Below, piece after piece: positions 47,323 to 57,312 of a stretch of DNA of 64,000 nucleotides. Every line of letters starts with the position of its first letter. The first letter of the stretch is position 1. A model generated the notes under the pieces. The model searched no databases and was not told where the DNA came from. It saw only the letters and a program-made list of their open reading frames with translations. This stretch comes from Bdellovibrio sp. NC01 (GTDB taxonomy: Bacteria > Bdellovibrionota > Bdellovibrionia > Bdellovibrionales > Bdellovibrionaceae), in NCBI RefSeq assembly GCF_006874625.1, contig NZ_CP030034.1:2108001-2172000 (forward strand). Reading direction: 5' to 3'. The translations under genes and the position numbers were made by a program.

Positions 47323-49731
47323 ATGATCAGACTCGTACTTTTTTGTCTTTCATCTTGTATGGTTTCTTATGCTTTCGCGTCTCCGACAACGCTGACTTAT
47401 CAAGGGCGCATTCTTGGGTCTGATGGTTCGCCACTAGAATACAATGACGTTAGTTTTCTTTTCGAAATCAAATCTGAAGACGGACTTTGTGTTTATTATC
47501 GCGAGCAGAAAAATGGCGTCAACATGACCAACTCAAAAGGTGTGTTTGATGTTCCACTAGGAACCGGCACACAGCTGTTCCCAACTTCTGGAAGCGTCGG
47601 ACTAAAAGATATTTTCGATAATACAAAAACATTGGATTGTGCCGACGCAAACAATAACGTCGCAAGCAGCAAGGGTCCTGTTGTGAATCAATCACGCAGA
47701 TTGACCGTGAAATTTCACGACGGCATTGGGTGGAATCTGATTTCTCCGGACAATGAGATTCGCTCTGTGCCCTATTCATTGTTTGCGGCAACCGCGGCGA
47801 AATTAGGCAGCTATTCGGCGACCGATTTTGTGCGCACAAATATTTTACCAGCGACAGCGTGCAGCGCTGGACAGGTGGTGTTTTTTAACGGCAGCTCTTT
47901 CACCTGCGTGACGGATGCTGGCGGCACTGGTGTTATTGCAGACGTCGTGGCTGGCACTGGAATTAACGTCACGGGCACAACAACAAAAACAGTCTCTGCA
48001 AATTTCGGAACAACAGCTGGAACTATTGCCCAAGGAAATGATTCACGCATCACAGGTGCATTTCAATCTTCAACAGCACTGGGCGGAGATCTGACAGGAA
48101 CACTTCCGAATCCCACAGTCGCCAAAGTTCAGGGTGTCGCCGTCGCAACAACAGCTCCACAAACAGGTCAGGTCTATCGCTTCAGTGGAACTGAACTTGA
48201 GCCCATCTATTTCGGAGTCGATGATTTAAAAACTTCGACGGGACTTTCACAATTTTCTTCTGCTTGCACAAGTTCGCAAACGTTGACTTGGTCCGCAGTG
48301 ACAGATGCCTTTACGTGCACAAACATCGCAGGTCTAGACGCCGCCGCGATTGCAACAGGTACAATTCCCGCAGCACGACTGCCATCTTCAGTTGTTCTAC
48401 CAGAAATCGCGGCACCGTCGGTATCTGGAACGAATGAGGGAACGATTTATTTTGATTCCACTGCGAAGAAATTTAAAGTCTCACAAAGTGGCTCGGCTTA
48501 CGTTGATCTTATTGGTGGAGTCACGTATCCACTTTTAGGTAGCAGTGGTACAGCGAGCGCCCCGACTTATTCATTCACGAGCACGCCATCGACAGGTATG
48601 TACAGCCCTAACAACAACCAAATTGCTTTTGCAACAGGTGGCACGCAGAGATTGAGGATCCAAGATAACTCTATCTATTTAGGAAGTATGGGCAGCGGCA
48701 ACTCGACCCCTGGGGAATTCCGCTTTGATTCACGCTATTATGGCCCAACAAGCTCATGGGGAACAGGGAGATTCACCGTCTCTGTCTCGCAAAATCAAAC
48801 TGCAGCTGGCAGCATCTCCATGCCCGCCATGGGTGTTGATAACACTATTAGTGGATCCTACACGCAAGGTGGCGAGCAAGGTGCTGTGTCTGGCATCGGA
48901 ACGGTGACCAACACGGCAGGCTTCACCGGAACTTCTTATGGCGTCATGGGGCGAGTGAACCCTGGCATTGGAGCCGCAAACATCACGGGACTACAAACCG
49001 CTCTGTGGGGAAGAATTGAAATTAATGGTCAAGCCGGCCTTCCCACTTCAGATAAAATGAATGCGGTGACAGCGCAAGTTTCTTTAGTCGGTGTTGCTGC
49101 CGGTGGTTCTACTATTACCGAAGCGAATGCCATAGAAATTAAGGCTTCAACGACGGCCTATGACTCTATTACAACATACACTGGCATCAGACTTCGCGCG
49201 CCCACAGGTGCTGGTACGATTACTACTAAATATGCTTTTACCACGGAGCCTAATTCAGGAAACGTCGGTATCGAAACGACGACGCCGCAATACACGCTTG
49301 ATGTGAATGGCAGTTTCCGTTCTACTTCAAATGCCTCCTCGTGGTCGGATATTCGTGCGAAGAAAAATATCGAAGAGATTCCTGAAGCACTTAAGAAGGT
49401 CTCGCAACTTCGTGGTGTGACTTTTGATTGGCGTACAGAGGAATTCCCAGATCAGAAATTTAAAACGACTCGCGATATGGGCGTGATTGCGCAAGAAGTG
49501 GAAAAAGTATTTCCTGAAGCCGTGCAAACTGCGAATGACGGATATAAATCCGTTTCTTACTCAGAGCTTGTGGCGCCACTGATCAATGCCGTTAAAGAAC
49601 TTTACGGCATATACCTGGGGCATGATGAACAGCTTCGTAAATTGGCTTCGGAAAATGAAGGCCTTAAACAAAAGAATGCAGATCTTGAAGAACGTCTGAA
49701 TCGCTTAGAAAAAGCAATTAACAACAAATAG
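47323..49731 (+). CDS. Secreted trimeric fibre protein with Peptidase S74 chaperone (MAT-like)
   Basis: 802 residues from ATG 47323 (GAGAAG ribosome site). Signal peptide; an N-terminal domain beginning TLTYQGRILGSDGSPLEYND that is shared with the gene at 62953; a long Gly/Ser/Thr-rich beta region with tail-fibre-like repeats; then the C-terminal chaperone of endosialidase (SWSDIRAKKNIEEI, GVIAQEVEKVFPEAV) and a coiled-coil end. S74 domains fold trimers and cleave themselves off at the S-D-x-R-x-K-K site. Proteins of this layout coat Bdellovibrio and bind prey surfaces. Monocistronic. Confidence 0.85.
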   Translation: MIRLVLFCLSSCMVSYAFASPTTLTYQGRILGSDGSPLEYNDVSFLFEIKSEDGLCVYYREQKNGVNMTNSKGVFDVPLGTGTQLFPTSGSVGLKDIFDNTKTLDCADANNNVASSKGPVVNQSRRLTVKFHDGIGWNLISPDNEIRSVPYSLFAATAAKLGSYSATDFVRTNILPATACSAGQVVFFNGSSFTCVTDAGGTGVIADVVAGTGINVTGTTTKTVSANFGTTAGTIAQGNDSRITGAFQSSTALGGDLTGTLPNPTVAKVQGVAVATTAPQTGQVYRFSGTELEPIYFGVDDLKTSTGLSQFSSACTSSQTLTWSAVTDAFTCTNIAGLDAAAIATGTIPAARLPSSVVLPEIAAPSVSGTNEGTIYFDSTAKKFKVSQSGSAYVDLIGGVTYPLLGSSGTASAPTYSFTSTPSTGMYSPNNNQIAFATGGTQRLRIQDNSIYLGSMGSGNSTPGEFRFDSRYYGPTSSWGTGRFTVSVSQNQTAAGSISMPAMGVDNTISGSYTQGGEQGAVSGIGTVTNTAGFTGTSYGVMGRVNPGIGAANITGLQTALWGRIEINGQAGLPTSDKMNAVTAQVSLVGVAAGGSTITEANAIEIKASTTAYDSITTYTGIRLRAPTGAGTITTKYAFTTEPNSGNVGIETTTPQYTLDVNGSFRSTSNASSWSDIRAKKNIEEIPEALKKVSQLRGVTFDWRTEEFPDQKFKTTRDMGVIAQEVEKVFPEAVQTANDGYKSVSYSELVAPLINAVKELYGIYLGHDEQLRKLASENEGLKQKNADLEERLNRLEKAINNK

Positions 49732-49741
49732 CATAAATTTC

Positions 49742-50443
49742 CTAAGCGAATGCTTTCTTTAAGCGCTGTTGAGCCAACCATATCTCAAGATTATGTCGTG
49801 CCGTGATGTCCCGAATATAAATTTCCGAAGTTGGATTGTCAGGATTTGGATTTAAGCTGTGATGATATTCTTCGAACACAATAAATCCGTTCGGAAACAG
49901 ATAAGAATTTCGAATCAATGCTCGCTTTAAATTCATACGAAACACGAGTTCCCAGCGTTCCACCGCAGAGCCTTCCAGAACATAAGGCTGAATATCAATT
50001 TGTGCTGCAGAAGCGCCAACAAGCTTTGCCAAATTATCTGATAAGTTCGCGGTCGTGCCTTTTAACTGTGCGCTCAATTCTGACGTCGGAAGATCGAGGC
50101 GATCTTTGGCGATCAAACGCTCGGCCAATTGCAAATCTTGATCTGAAGATTGTGTTTGCAGATTGAGATCACGAAATTGCATCTGCTCATTTGCAGTCGC
50201 AAGATCTCCGATCGAAAGATTTTCAGAATCAGTCACTCGTATTAAGGACGATAACGAAATATCTAAGACTTTCGAAATTCGCGAAAGAGTTTCAAGCCGA
50301 GGCTCGACCTCCCCCAGTTCAAGTCTTTGGTAATTCCGACTTGAGACCCCCAAGGATTCTGCCATGTCGATTTGTGAAAGGCCTTTTTGGCGACGATAGA
50401 AACGAAGAATATAACCAATTTTTTTAATAGCACAAAATTCCAT
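49742..50443 (-). CDS. XRE-family regulator with C-terminal sensory region
   Basis: 233 residues. N-terminal helix-turn-helix (FYRRQKGLSQIDMAESLGVS, SRNYQRLELGEVEPRLETLS). A linker with a glutamine-rich helix precedes a C-terminal domain (ERWELVFRMNLKRALIRNSY, FPNGFIVFEEYHHSLNPNPD) that I do not recognise, likely a ligand or dimer domain. Convergent with the fibre gene; its stop lies ten bases from that gene's stop. Confidence 0.75.
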   Translation of the reverse strand: MEFCAIKKIGYILRFYRRQKGLSQIDMAESLGVSSRNYQRLELGEVEPRLETLSRISKVLDISLSSLIRVTDSENLSIGDLATANEQMQFRDLNLQTQSSDQDLQLAERLIAKDRLDLPTSELSAQLKGTTANLSDNLAKLVGASAAQIDIQPYVLEGSAVERWELVFRMNLKRALIRNSYLFPNGFIVFEEYHHSLNPNPDNPTSEIYIRDITARHNLEIWLAQQRLKKAFA

Positions 50444-50611
50444 AAAACTATCTTATTAAGATTCCCTGAAATCTCTGGTCTAAAACTTAAGACACCTAAT
50501 CATTCTAGGCCTTTCCCGTACTATCGCCCACGCCAACATTGGCGCAATCGTGAATGAGATTTCACTCGCCCTCATATTTACCCTATGAAGGCGATGAAGG
50601 TTCTTATTTAC

Positions 50612-51292
50612 TTAAGAAAGATGGGCATTCGCTTCGGGCGAATGCCCCGTGTTTCGTAATGGAATTTCTGACTCGAGATTTCTATATTCACGGAAATACC
50701 ACTGCACGATTTTGCGAAGTGTATCACCATGACCGCGCGACCAATCCCGTTGTAATTCGCAAGCTAGCGCTAAAGCAGTGATTGGTTTTGCTCCGGCTTG
50801 AATCATGCGTTCCATCGCTGAATCGTGGGAAGTCTTCGTCACTCCACCGATGGCATCGACCACCACATAAACTTCATAGCCCTCTTTGATGGCATCTAAC
50901 GTTGGGTACGCTACGCACACCTCTGTCCACAGGCCCGCGATGATTATTTTTTTTCGGCCCGTCGCTTTGATCGCAGAGTGGAAATCTGCATCTTCCCAGG
51001 AATTCAGAGTTGTACGATCAATTTCTTCAATATCACCGAGCTCTGCTTTGAGTTCCGGGGTTGTAGCCGCATTCACACCCATCTGCACCCCCACTGTCGT
51101 TAAGACCGTGGGCACAGCGAACGCCTTCGCAATTTTACCCAGAGCCACGATATTCAACATCATCTGCTCTTTACTGCCGGAATGGAGTCCATGAAACTGC
51201 TCTGGCTGGTAATCGATAAAGGCAAAAACGGAATTTTGCGGGGTTAACAAACTGTCGTTTTTAGGATCACGAATAGGAGTCGATTGCGCCAT
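50612..51292 (-). CDS. Isochorismatase-family hydrolase, YcaC-like
   Basis: 226 residues. Motifs with catalytic residues kept: Asp in FAFIDYQPEQF, the R-T-T-L-N-S-W-E-D loop typical of YcaC, and the nucleophile Cys in GLWTEVCVAYPTLDA. YcaC-type enzymes hydrolyse small amides or related bonds; the substrate is unknown. The last dozen residues read through a 10-bp hairpin (GGGCATTCGC/GCGAATGCCC, 50623-50647), so the C terminus may have been extended over an old terminator. Confidence 0.85.
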   Translation of the reverse strand: MAQSTPIRDPKNDSLLTPQNSVFAFIDYQPEQFHGLHSGSKEQMMLNIVALGKIAKAFAVPTVLTTVGVQMGVNAATTPELKAELGDIEEIDRTTLNSWEDADFHSAIKATGRKKIIIAGLWTEVCVAYPTLDAIKEGYEVYVVVDAIGGVTKTSHDSAMERMIQAGAKPITALALACELQRDWSRGHGDTLRKIVQWYFREYRNLESEIPLRNTGHSPEANAHLS

Positions 51293-51468
51293 AATCTGCC
51301 CTTTTTGGTTGGTTTTAATTCAACGTTAAAGCACTTATAGGAATAGGGAAGCTCGGATATGATCGATTTGCTGGCAGGCACATTAAAAAACCAGATATTT
51401 TTTCCCTTTTCCCCCTATCTAGTCAGATTTCCCCTTTCAGGTTGTCCCCGACACTGGTAAAAAAGGCC

Positions 51469-54054
51469 ATGGAAAATAAGAACTTAAAGCGCCCTGAACT
51501 GTTACTTCCCGTTGGTACTAAAGACATGGCTTTGGCAGCAATCCATAACGGAGCCGATGCGATCTTTATGGGAGTTCCCGGTTTTAATGCCCGTGGGCGC
51601 AGTCACGATTTCCAAATCGAAGAAGTTAAAGACATCATCGACACTTGTCATCTTCACGGCGTGAAGGTGAACCTTGCATTCAACATTTTAATTTTCCAAA
51701 ACGAACTGCAAAGTGCTGTTGAAGTTTTAGAAAAAATTCTTCCGCTTAAACCCGACGCCTTCATCGTTCAAGACCTTGGCTTGGTGCAATTGATTCGTCA
51801 AATGGCACCATGGCAGCGCATTCATGCTTCTACACAAATGAGTGTCACAAATGCAGAAGCCATCACATGGTTAGACGATTTGGGCATTCAACGTTTCGTT
51901 CTAGCGCGTGAAAATTCAATTAAAGAAATTCAAGCTATCAAACAAAACACGACGAAAGAAATCGAAGTGTTTGTGCACGGAGCTTTGTGCGTAAGCTATT
52001 CTGGCCAATGCTTTACATCTGAAGGTATCGGCGGTCGTTCTGCCAATCGTGGTCAGTGTGCACAAAGCTGCCGTTTCACTTACGAAATGCATGTCGACGG
52101 CGAGAAAAAAGATCTTAACGGAAAGTCATTCCTGGTTTCTCCGCAAGATCTTTGCGGTATCAACGAAGTCCCGCAATTGCTTGAAGCCGGTGTGGACTGC
52201 TTCAAAGTCGAAGGTCGTCTTAAAACTCCTGAATACGTTGCCACTGCTGCACGCAGTTTCGACGAAGCGATTGAAGCAGCCCAAGCGGGCCAAGATCTTT
52301 CAAAGGCCATCCTTCTTAAAAAACAAATGGGTTCCGCATTCTCTCGCGGATTTTATAGTGGTTGGTTCCATGGTGTAAATCACCAAGAACTTGTTGAAGG
52401 CACATTCAGCTCACACCGTGGTTTTGAATTCGGCAAGATCAAACGCGTGAACGAAAATTCTCTTGAAGTGGATTTGACTGACATGACCATCCTTCAAGGT
52501 CTTAAAGCTGATTTCATTAAGCCTGGTGATGGTATTCTTTGGGTCTACGCAGATAAAAATGGCAAGAGCGTTGAAAAAGGCGGCTTCGTCTTTGCGGTGA
52601 AGTCTTTGTCAGCTCGTCGCTTTGAATTGGAATTCTCGCGCGATATCGTGATGGATGAAGTCTTCAATGGCGCCCGCGTATTCTACAATCACGACAAAGA
52701 CCTTAAGCGTGATGTTTCTTTGAGTGTTGAAGACAAACAAAGAAAAAAACGTCTGCCCGTTTCTATTCGTGCTGAAGCCTCTTTGGGTAAACCTTTAACT
52801 GTGACTTACACAGATGGCAAATATACGGTTTCAGCTTCATCAGAAAATATTTGCGAGGCTGCTAAGAACAAAGGCTTGAATGCCGCAGATCTACAAGAAG
52901 AGCTTTTTGCTTTGATGGGTAGCCCCTTCCGTGGCGAAAGCTTTGAATGCCACATTGATCCTGCAACACCTTTATTTTTACCAAACCGCCAAGTTAAAGA
53001 ATTACGTCAGCAGTTGGTAAAAGAACTGACAGACTTGCGTATTCAAAATGGGACGACTCCTGTTTTGCCGACATTGACAGAAACAATGTCGTGGATCAAT
53101 GCGAAGAAGATCGAAGGATCATCTAAGCCTGGCGTTAAATTGAATCTTCTATTGCGCGATAAAGGCCAAGTTGAAGACGTCGCCAATGCTGTGAAATCAG
53201 GACAATTGATTGCCACTGATATCAATCTTGCAATCTTGGATTTTGAATTCGGTCTAGACTTCGAACCAAGCTTGAAAGCTTTGAAAGAACAAAACTTCAA
53301 AGTGGGTATTGCGACGACTCGTATTTTAAAACCTAACGAACATCGCAATGTGAAACATCTGTTGAACTTAAATCCCGATGCTATCTTGGCTCGTAACTTG
53401 GGCGCGGTTCAATACCTGCAAGCCAACAACTACCAAGGCCAAATCCTTGGTGACTTTAGCTTGAACGTCGCAAACCACCTGACGGCGAAATATCTTTTGG
53501 ATAAAGGCATTTCAAGTCTTTGCTTGGGTTACGACCTGAATCACCTGCAAGTCAGTGAATTGATTCAAGCTGGCCAAGCAGAGCGCTTTGAAGTCACTGC
53601 TTACCAATACATGCCAAGCTTCCACATGGAGCACTGTGTGTTCGCGGCCTTCCTAAGCAAAGGTTCAAGCTTTAAAGACTGTGGTAAGCCTTGTGAAAAA
53701 CACGACGTCAAATTGAAAGACCAATTCGGCAACTGGCACCAAATCAAACCAGACCAAGAGTGTCGCAATACGATGTACAATGGCACATCGCAATCAGCCG
53801 CTCGTTACGTTAAAGAGTGGGAATCATTCGGTCTTGGCTTTATTCGTTATGAAGCTCTGAAAGAGCGTGGTGCTGAATTGATAACGAAAATCCAAGCTCA
53901 CTTGGAATTCATTAACGGTAAAAAAGATTTAGATTCGTTGATCAAAGATCTTGGCGACGTTGAAAGCTATGGTCTTTCTGAAAGCCATTTCCAACGCGAA
54001 AAAGAATATCAAAGCAGAAAAAGATTCGTTCCGACTTCTGTGACACCAAAATAG
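51469..54054 (+). CDS. U32 family peptidase-like RNA hydroxylation protein (RlhA/YegQ type)
   Basis: 861 residues from ATG 51469; a TTG nine codons upstream lacks a ribosome site. N-terminal U32 domain: PELLLPVGTKDMALAAIHNG, then the cysteine cluster SGQCFTSEGIGGRSANRGQC with AQSCRF. The middle resembles DUF3656, and a second barrel-like half has its own cysteines (HMEHCVFAAFL, CGKPCEKH, QECRN). U32 proteins TrhP and RlhA hydroxylate tRNA or 23S rRNA using prephenate and Fe-S clusters. A chorismate mutase-like gene, the source of prephenate, lies just beyond (convergent), which supports this reading. Confidence 0.8.
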   Translation: MENKNLKRPELLLPVGTKDMALAAIHNGADAIFMGVPGFNARGRSHDFQIEEVKDIIDTCHLHGVKVNLAFNILIFQNELQSAVEVLEKILPLKPDAFIVQDLGLVQLIRQMAPWQRIHASTQMSVTNAEAITWLDDLGIQRFVLARENSIKEIQAIKQNTTKEIEVFVHGALCVSYSGQCFTSEGIGGRSANRGQCAQSCRFTYEMHVDGEKKDLNGKSFLVSPQDLCGINEVPQLLEAGVDCFKVEGRLKTPEYVATAARSFDEAIEAAQAGQDLSKAILLKKQMGSAFSRGFYSGWFHGVNHQELVEGTFSSHRGFEFGKIKRVNENSLEVDLTDMTILQGLKADFIKPGDGILWVYADKNGKSVEKGGFVFAVKSLSARRFELEFSRDIVMDEVFNGARVFYNHDKDLKRDVSLSVEDKQRKKRLPVSIRAEASLGKPLTVTYTDGKYTVSASSENICEAAKNKGLNAADLQEELFALMGSPFRGESFECHIDPATPLFLPNRQVKELRQQLVKELTDLRIQNGTTPVLPTLTETMSWINAKKIEGSSKPGVKLNLLLRDKGQVEDVANAVKSGQLIATDINLAILDFEFGLDFEPSLKALKEQNFKVGIATTRILKPNEHRNVKHLLNLNPDAILARNLGAVQYLQANNYQGQILGDFSLNVANHLTAKYLLDKGISSLCLGYDLNHLQVSELIQAGQAERFEVTAYQYMPSFHMEHCVFAAFLSKGSSFKDCGKPCEKHDVKLKDQFGNWHQIKPDQECRNTMYNGTSQSAARYVKEWESFGLGFIRYEALKERGAELITKIQAHLEFINGKKDLDSLIKDLGDVESYGLSESHFQREKEYQSRKRFVPTSVTPK

Positions 54055-54071
54055 AAGTCAGAACTTTCAAA

Positions 54072-54368
54072 TTAAGATTTCGGAGAGTATTTGGATTTCA
54101 AATACTTTTCGAATTCACGCAACAAAGAGTTCATAACACCCTTTAGAAGCTCTTCGAACTGCGGGTCCTGGGGTTGTCCCTCGCCCATACCCATCTTCAT
54201 AAAATCAGCGACAATCTGCTCTTCACGTTCGGCATTGAAGAATGGCAGACCTTGCTCTTGTTTGATCTTCCAAATCGCCATTGTAAGCTCGCGACGGCGC
54301 AACAACAATGCGTGAAGGTCTTTGTGGATCTGATCAATTTCTTGGCGAAGCTCTGGAATATTACTCAC
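54072..54368 (-). CDS. Chorismate mutase, AroQ class
   Basis: 98 residues, all helical. The AroQ pattern is present: LRQEIDQIHKDLHALLLRRR, ELTMAIWKIKQEQGLPFFNA, EREEQIV. Arg in the first helix, Lys in WKIKQ and Arg/Glu in AEREEQ match active-site positions. It converts chorismate to prephenate, the step to Phe and Tyr and the precursor for prephenate-dependent RNA hydroxylation. It starts 15 bases after the stop-side of the rlmI-like gene on the same strand, so the two are likely co-transcribed. Confidence 0.75.
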   Translation of the reverse strand: MSNIPELRQEIDQIHKDLHALLLRRRELTMAIWKIKQEQGLPFFNAEREEQIVADFMKMGMGEGQPQDPQFEELLKGVMNSLLREFEKYLKSKYSPKS

Positions 54369-54383
54369 AGTGAGGATCCTTCT

Positions 54384-55598
54384 TTAGTCCAAACGGAATA
54401 GCGCAAATTTCAAATAACGAAGTTCTTCCATCGCTAAAGGGTAAGGATGATCGACCGGCTGTCCACCTTGATAAATCAACGTCCCCTTTTTACGAGCGCG
54501 TGAAAAAGCCTCCTGACAGATCTCCATGAATACTTTTGTAGAGATGTGGCTTGAGCACGAACTTGCCGCAAACAGACCTTCCTGATTTACCAGTTTAATG
54601 GAATTCGAGAAGACTTTCGCGTAAGCGGCCTTCGCTTGCTCCACTGATTTTTCATTGGGCGCAAAGCTTGGTGGATCTGTGATAACCAGATCGTAGCGTT
54701 TCTTTTCAGTATTCAATTGCTCAAGATAAGCAAAGGCATCTGTCGCGATATCGTGATGAACCGTTTGTAGATTATTGATTTCAAAATTGCGTTCAACCGC
54801 TTGGATCGCCACTTTAGCGATATCAACGCTGGTCACTTCTTTTGCGCCACCTTTAGCAGCGAAAATTGAAAACCCACCTGTGTAGCTGAAAAGATTTAAA
54901 ACAGTCTTATCCTTCGCGAAGGACTGAATCATTTTTCGGTTATCGCGTTGATCAAGGAAGAATCCTGTTTTTGCGGCATCACGGATATTCGAAGCGAATA
55001 GCACGCCGTTTTCCAAGAACTGAACCTCTGGAGCAAGCGTCCCAATGATGTTCGTCCCCTTCTCATCAGCGTCATTACGGCGTTTAAGATAAACGCATTT
55101 GATTTGCGGGAACGATTCCTGGATTTGCTCGGCAATAGCTTGCGCGTTCCAAGTCTTTTCCATGATCGGATGATCGTGTTTAATCACCGCTGTGTCGTTG
55201 TAAATATCAACGATCAAACCTGGGAAGCCATCGCCCTCCCCGTTAATCAAACGAAATGAGTTCGTAACAGAAAGATCGAAAGTTTTACGGATGGCCACCG
55301 CTTTACGCCACTGGCTTTCAAAATAAAGTTCCAAAGTGCGCTTCATGTTGTTGCGTCTAAAGATCGGCTCCTCAGCCAAAACCAAAACGCGGAAACGCAA
55401 TTGAGTATCGCTTTGCCAAATACCCAAGGCCAAGGTTTCACCCTTATAGTTCAAAAGATGAATGCCCGACTTTAAAGAACGACCCTCATCGAAACAATTC
55501 GCGAAAATCCAGCGGTGCCCCTGCCTAAGGTGCTTAGTCACGTCACGCTTAAGTTCGATCGTTTGAGGGTCTTGAAAAGCAATAGGGGCAGATTTCAT
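54384..55598 (-). CDS. Class I SAM-dependent rRNA methyltransferase, RlmI-like
   Basis: 404 residues. N-terminal PUA domain (about 10-85), a central EEHUD-like region (FPGLIVDIYNDTAVIKHDHP), and a Rossmann methyltransferase: NLFSYTGGFSIFAAKGGAKE for SAM binding, DLVITDPPSFAPNEKS with the D-P-P-S catalytic motif, and AASSCSSHIS with the cysteine expected of m5C enzymes. RlmI modifies C1962 of 23S rRNA. Length and order match. GGAG precedes the ATG by nine bases. Confidence 0.85.
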   Translation of the reverse strand: MKSAPIAFQDPQTIELKRDVTKHLRQGHRWIFANCFDEGRSLKSGIHLLNYKGETLALGIWQSDTQLRFRVLVLAEEPIFRRNNMKRTLELYFESQWRKAVAIRKTFDLSVTNSFRLINGEGDGFPGLIVDIYNDTAVIKHDHPIMEKTWNAQAIAEQIQESFPQIKCVYLKRRNDADEKGTNIIGTLAPEVQFLENGVLFASNIRDAAKTGFFLDQRDNRKMIQSFAKDKTVLNLFSYTGGFSIFAAKGGAKEVTSVDIAKVAIQAVERNFEINNLQTVHHDIATDAFAYLEQLNTEKKRYDLVITDPPSFAPNEKSVEQAKAAYAKVFSNSIKLVNQEGLFAASSCSSHISTKVFMEICQEAFSRARKKGTLIYQGGQPVDHPYPLAMEELRYLKFALFRLD

Positions 55599-55778
55599 TA
55601 GCGGGTCTCCAGAGAGTGAATATTTAAGCTAATTTACGCTCGGCCACAAGAGGTTCTGCGGGCCTTCCAGGGCCTTGAGAAATTTACATCACTTGCGGTG
55701 TTTTTAGGGCTCATTATTTGACTCACAGATCATTCTCGCCGACTCTCTGAACGACCCTATTTCCATTTGGAGTGCCCT

Positions 55779-57020
55779 TTGAGTCAGAAACAGCTTGATC
55801 AGAAATTTTGGCAAAATTTTGCAAAGAATCATTGGGAAAAGAAGCCCCTAGTTTTGAAAAATGTGAAGTCTGGCTTATTGGAAATGGGTGATGCCGAAAT
55901 CTTCAATCTTTTGGTTCTTTACAGCGACCGCTGCCGCGAACTTAACGATCCTACCGGCTTTAAATTCTATATCGATGGCTTTAAGGCCGAGGCCGAAGAC
56001 GTCCTGCAAGTTCTGCCCGAAAAAGAGGACACATCTTTATTGGGTTATCACGAGCGCATGAAGTCTTTATTTTCTGATTACTGCTTGGTTTGCGACGAAC
56101 TTTTGCAAGTGAATGGTAAAAAACAGCACCTGCTGACTGAATTCACAAACGAACTTTATCGTCATGTCGGATTTCCAAATCGTTTTTCAGAAATTGGTCT
56201 TTACTTAGGCAACTACCGCAAAACTCCATTTGGAGTTCACGTTGACTCCTGCGGAGTCTTCAGTTTTCCAGTGGTTGGCGTGAAACGTTTCAGGCTCTGG
56301 ACCTCGGCTTACGCTAAGAAAAATCCAGCACTCGACCGCGCCTTTAAATATGACAAACACAAAAAAGCTTCGCAGCTTTTGGAAGTGAAGCCCGGTGATA
56401 TTTCTTACTGGCCATCATCGGCTTGGCATATCGCGGAATCAGATGGCTCGTTTAGCGCGACCTGGAGCTTAGGCGTATGGGTCGATCAACCGCACAAAGA
56501 GCTCGTTGCACAATCCTTGAATGATCTTTTGGATGCAAAGCTCGGTATCGCGGGTGCCCGTGTGACAACTCCGTTTAAAACTTTGCATGAAAAATCAGGC
56601 GAAGTGACGGAGTTGCCTGAGGCTTACGAACAATCCATCGCCCTGCTGAAAAATCTTTCTACTTCAGAACTTCAGGAAACCTTCTTAAAGTCCTGGATGA
56701 AGCATATTTCTCTGCAAGGATTTAAGAACATCCCGCGCGTGAATATGAAGCTGTCATTGAAATCGAAAGTTCGCTTGCGCAGTGAAAAATCATTAATATT
56801 ATGGCAGCAAAGTCTGACTAAAAAAGATAAATTCTTTTTTAGTTTCGGCGGAGTCGTGGTTGAAAGTTCAAAAGCTCAAGGTCTTCTTAAACTCGTGAAG
56901 GCCCTGAACAACGGTGACACGGTTGTGATCGGTGAGTTTTTAAAAGGTGCCGAAGCAAAACAGGATCTTCACGCTTTGCAAAGCCTCACGGATGCTGGCG
57001 CCCTCAGTACCGCAAAATAA
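55779..57020 (+). CDS. JmjC/cupin oxygenase, RoxA-like
   Basis: 413 residues. I choose TTG 55779 (six bases after GGAG), giving MSQKQLDQKFW; a TTG four codons upstream has no site. Features are WEKKPLVLKN at the N terminus, the iron ligands His154 and Asp156 in FGVHVDSCGVF, and the distal His217 in SSAWHIAESDG. Bacterial proteins of this type hydroxylate ribosomal proteins using Fe(II) and 2-oxoglutarate. The C-terminal 150 residues resemble the winged-helix tail of ROX enzymes. Divergent from the methyltransferase gene. Confidence 0.75.
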   Translation: MSQKQLDQKFWQNFAKNHWEKKPLVLKNVKSGLLEMGDAEIFNLLVLYSDRCRELNDPTGFKFYIDGFKAEAEDVLQVLPEKEDTSLLGYHERMKSLFSDYCLVCDELLQVNGKKQHLLTEFTNELYRHVGFPNRFSEIGLYLGNYRKTPFGVHVDSCGVFSFPVVGVKRFRLWTSAYAKKNPALDRAFKYDKHKKASQLLEVKPGDISYWPSSAWHIAESDGSFSATWSLGVWVDQPHKELVAQSLNDLLDAKLGIAGARVTTPFKTLHEKSGEVTELPEAYEQSIALLKNLSTSELQETFLKSWMKHISLQGFKNIPRVNMKLSLKSKVRLRSEKSLILWQQSLTKKDKFFFSFGGVVVESSKAQGLLKLVKALNNGDTVVIGEFLKGAEAKQDLHALQSLTDAGALSTAK

Positions 57021-57021
57021 T

Positions 57022-57147
57022 CTAGATGTAGATCCACACAGCAATAAGCGTAAAAACAATTGGCAGAATGAAAGTCAACCCAAGGACCATCATCGCTTTT
57101 TTGCGGCTTTCTAGATTTTCCTGTTCTAAGTTTTCTTCAGGACTCAT
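57022..57147 (-). CDS. Small single-span membrane protein
   Basis: 41 residues from ATG 57147 with AAGGGAGAGTC before it; a longer frame upstream has no site. The N-terminal 18 residues are acidic and basic (MSPEENLEQENLESRKKA), followed by one helix (MMVLGLTFILPIVFTLIAVW). It ends one base from the convergent oxygenase gene. Function unknown, but the clear ribosome site argues it is made. Confidence 0.6.
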   Translation of the reverse strand: MSPEENLEQENLESRKKAMMVLGLTFILPIVFTLIAVWIYI

Positions 57148-57312
57148 GACTCTCCCTTGTGATGTTGGAGTGAATAAACCAAGAACACGGACCTTTTTCA
57201 AGGAAGCATATTGCTGCACTCACAAAGCTTCTTACTTAAAACCTTTGATGCATGAAGTTAAAGGCGGCGCTGCCTCTGAATTTTCGATAAAGTAAGAGGT
57301 TAGAGGTTCTTT

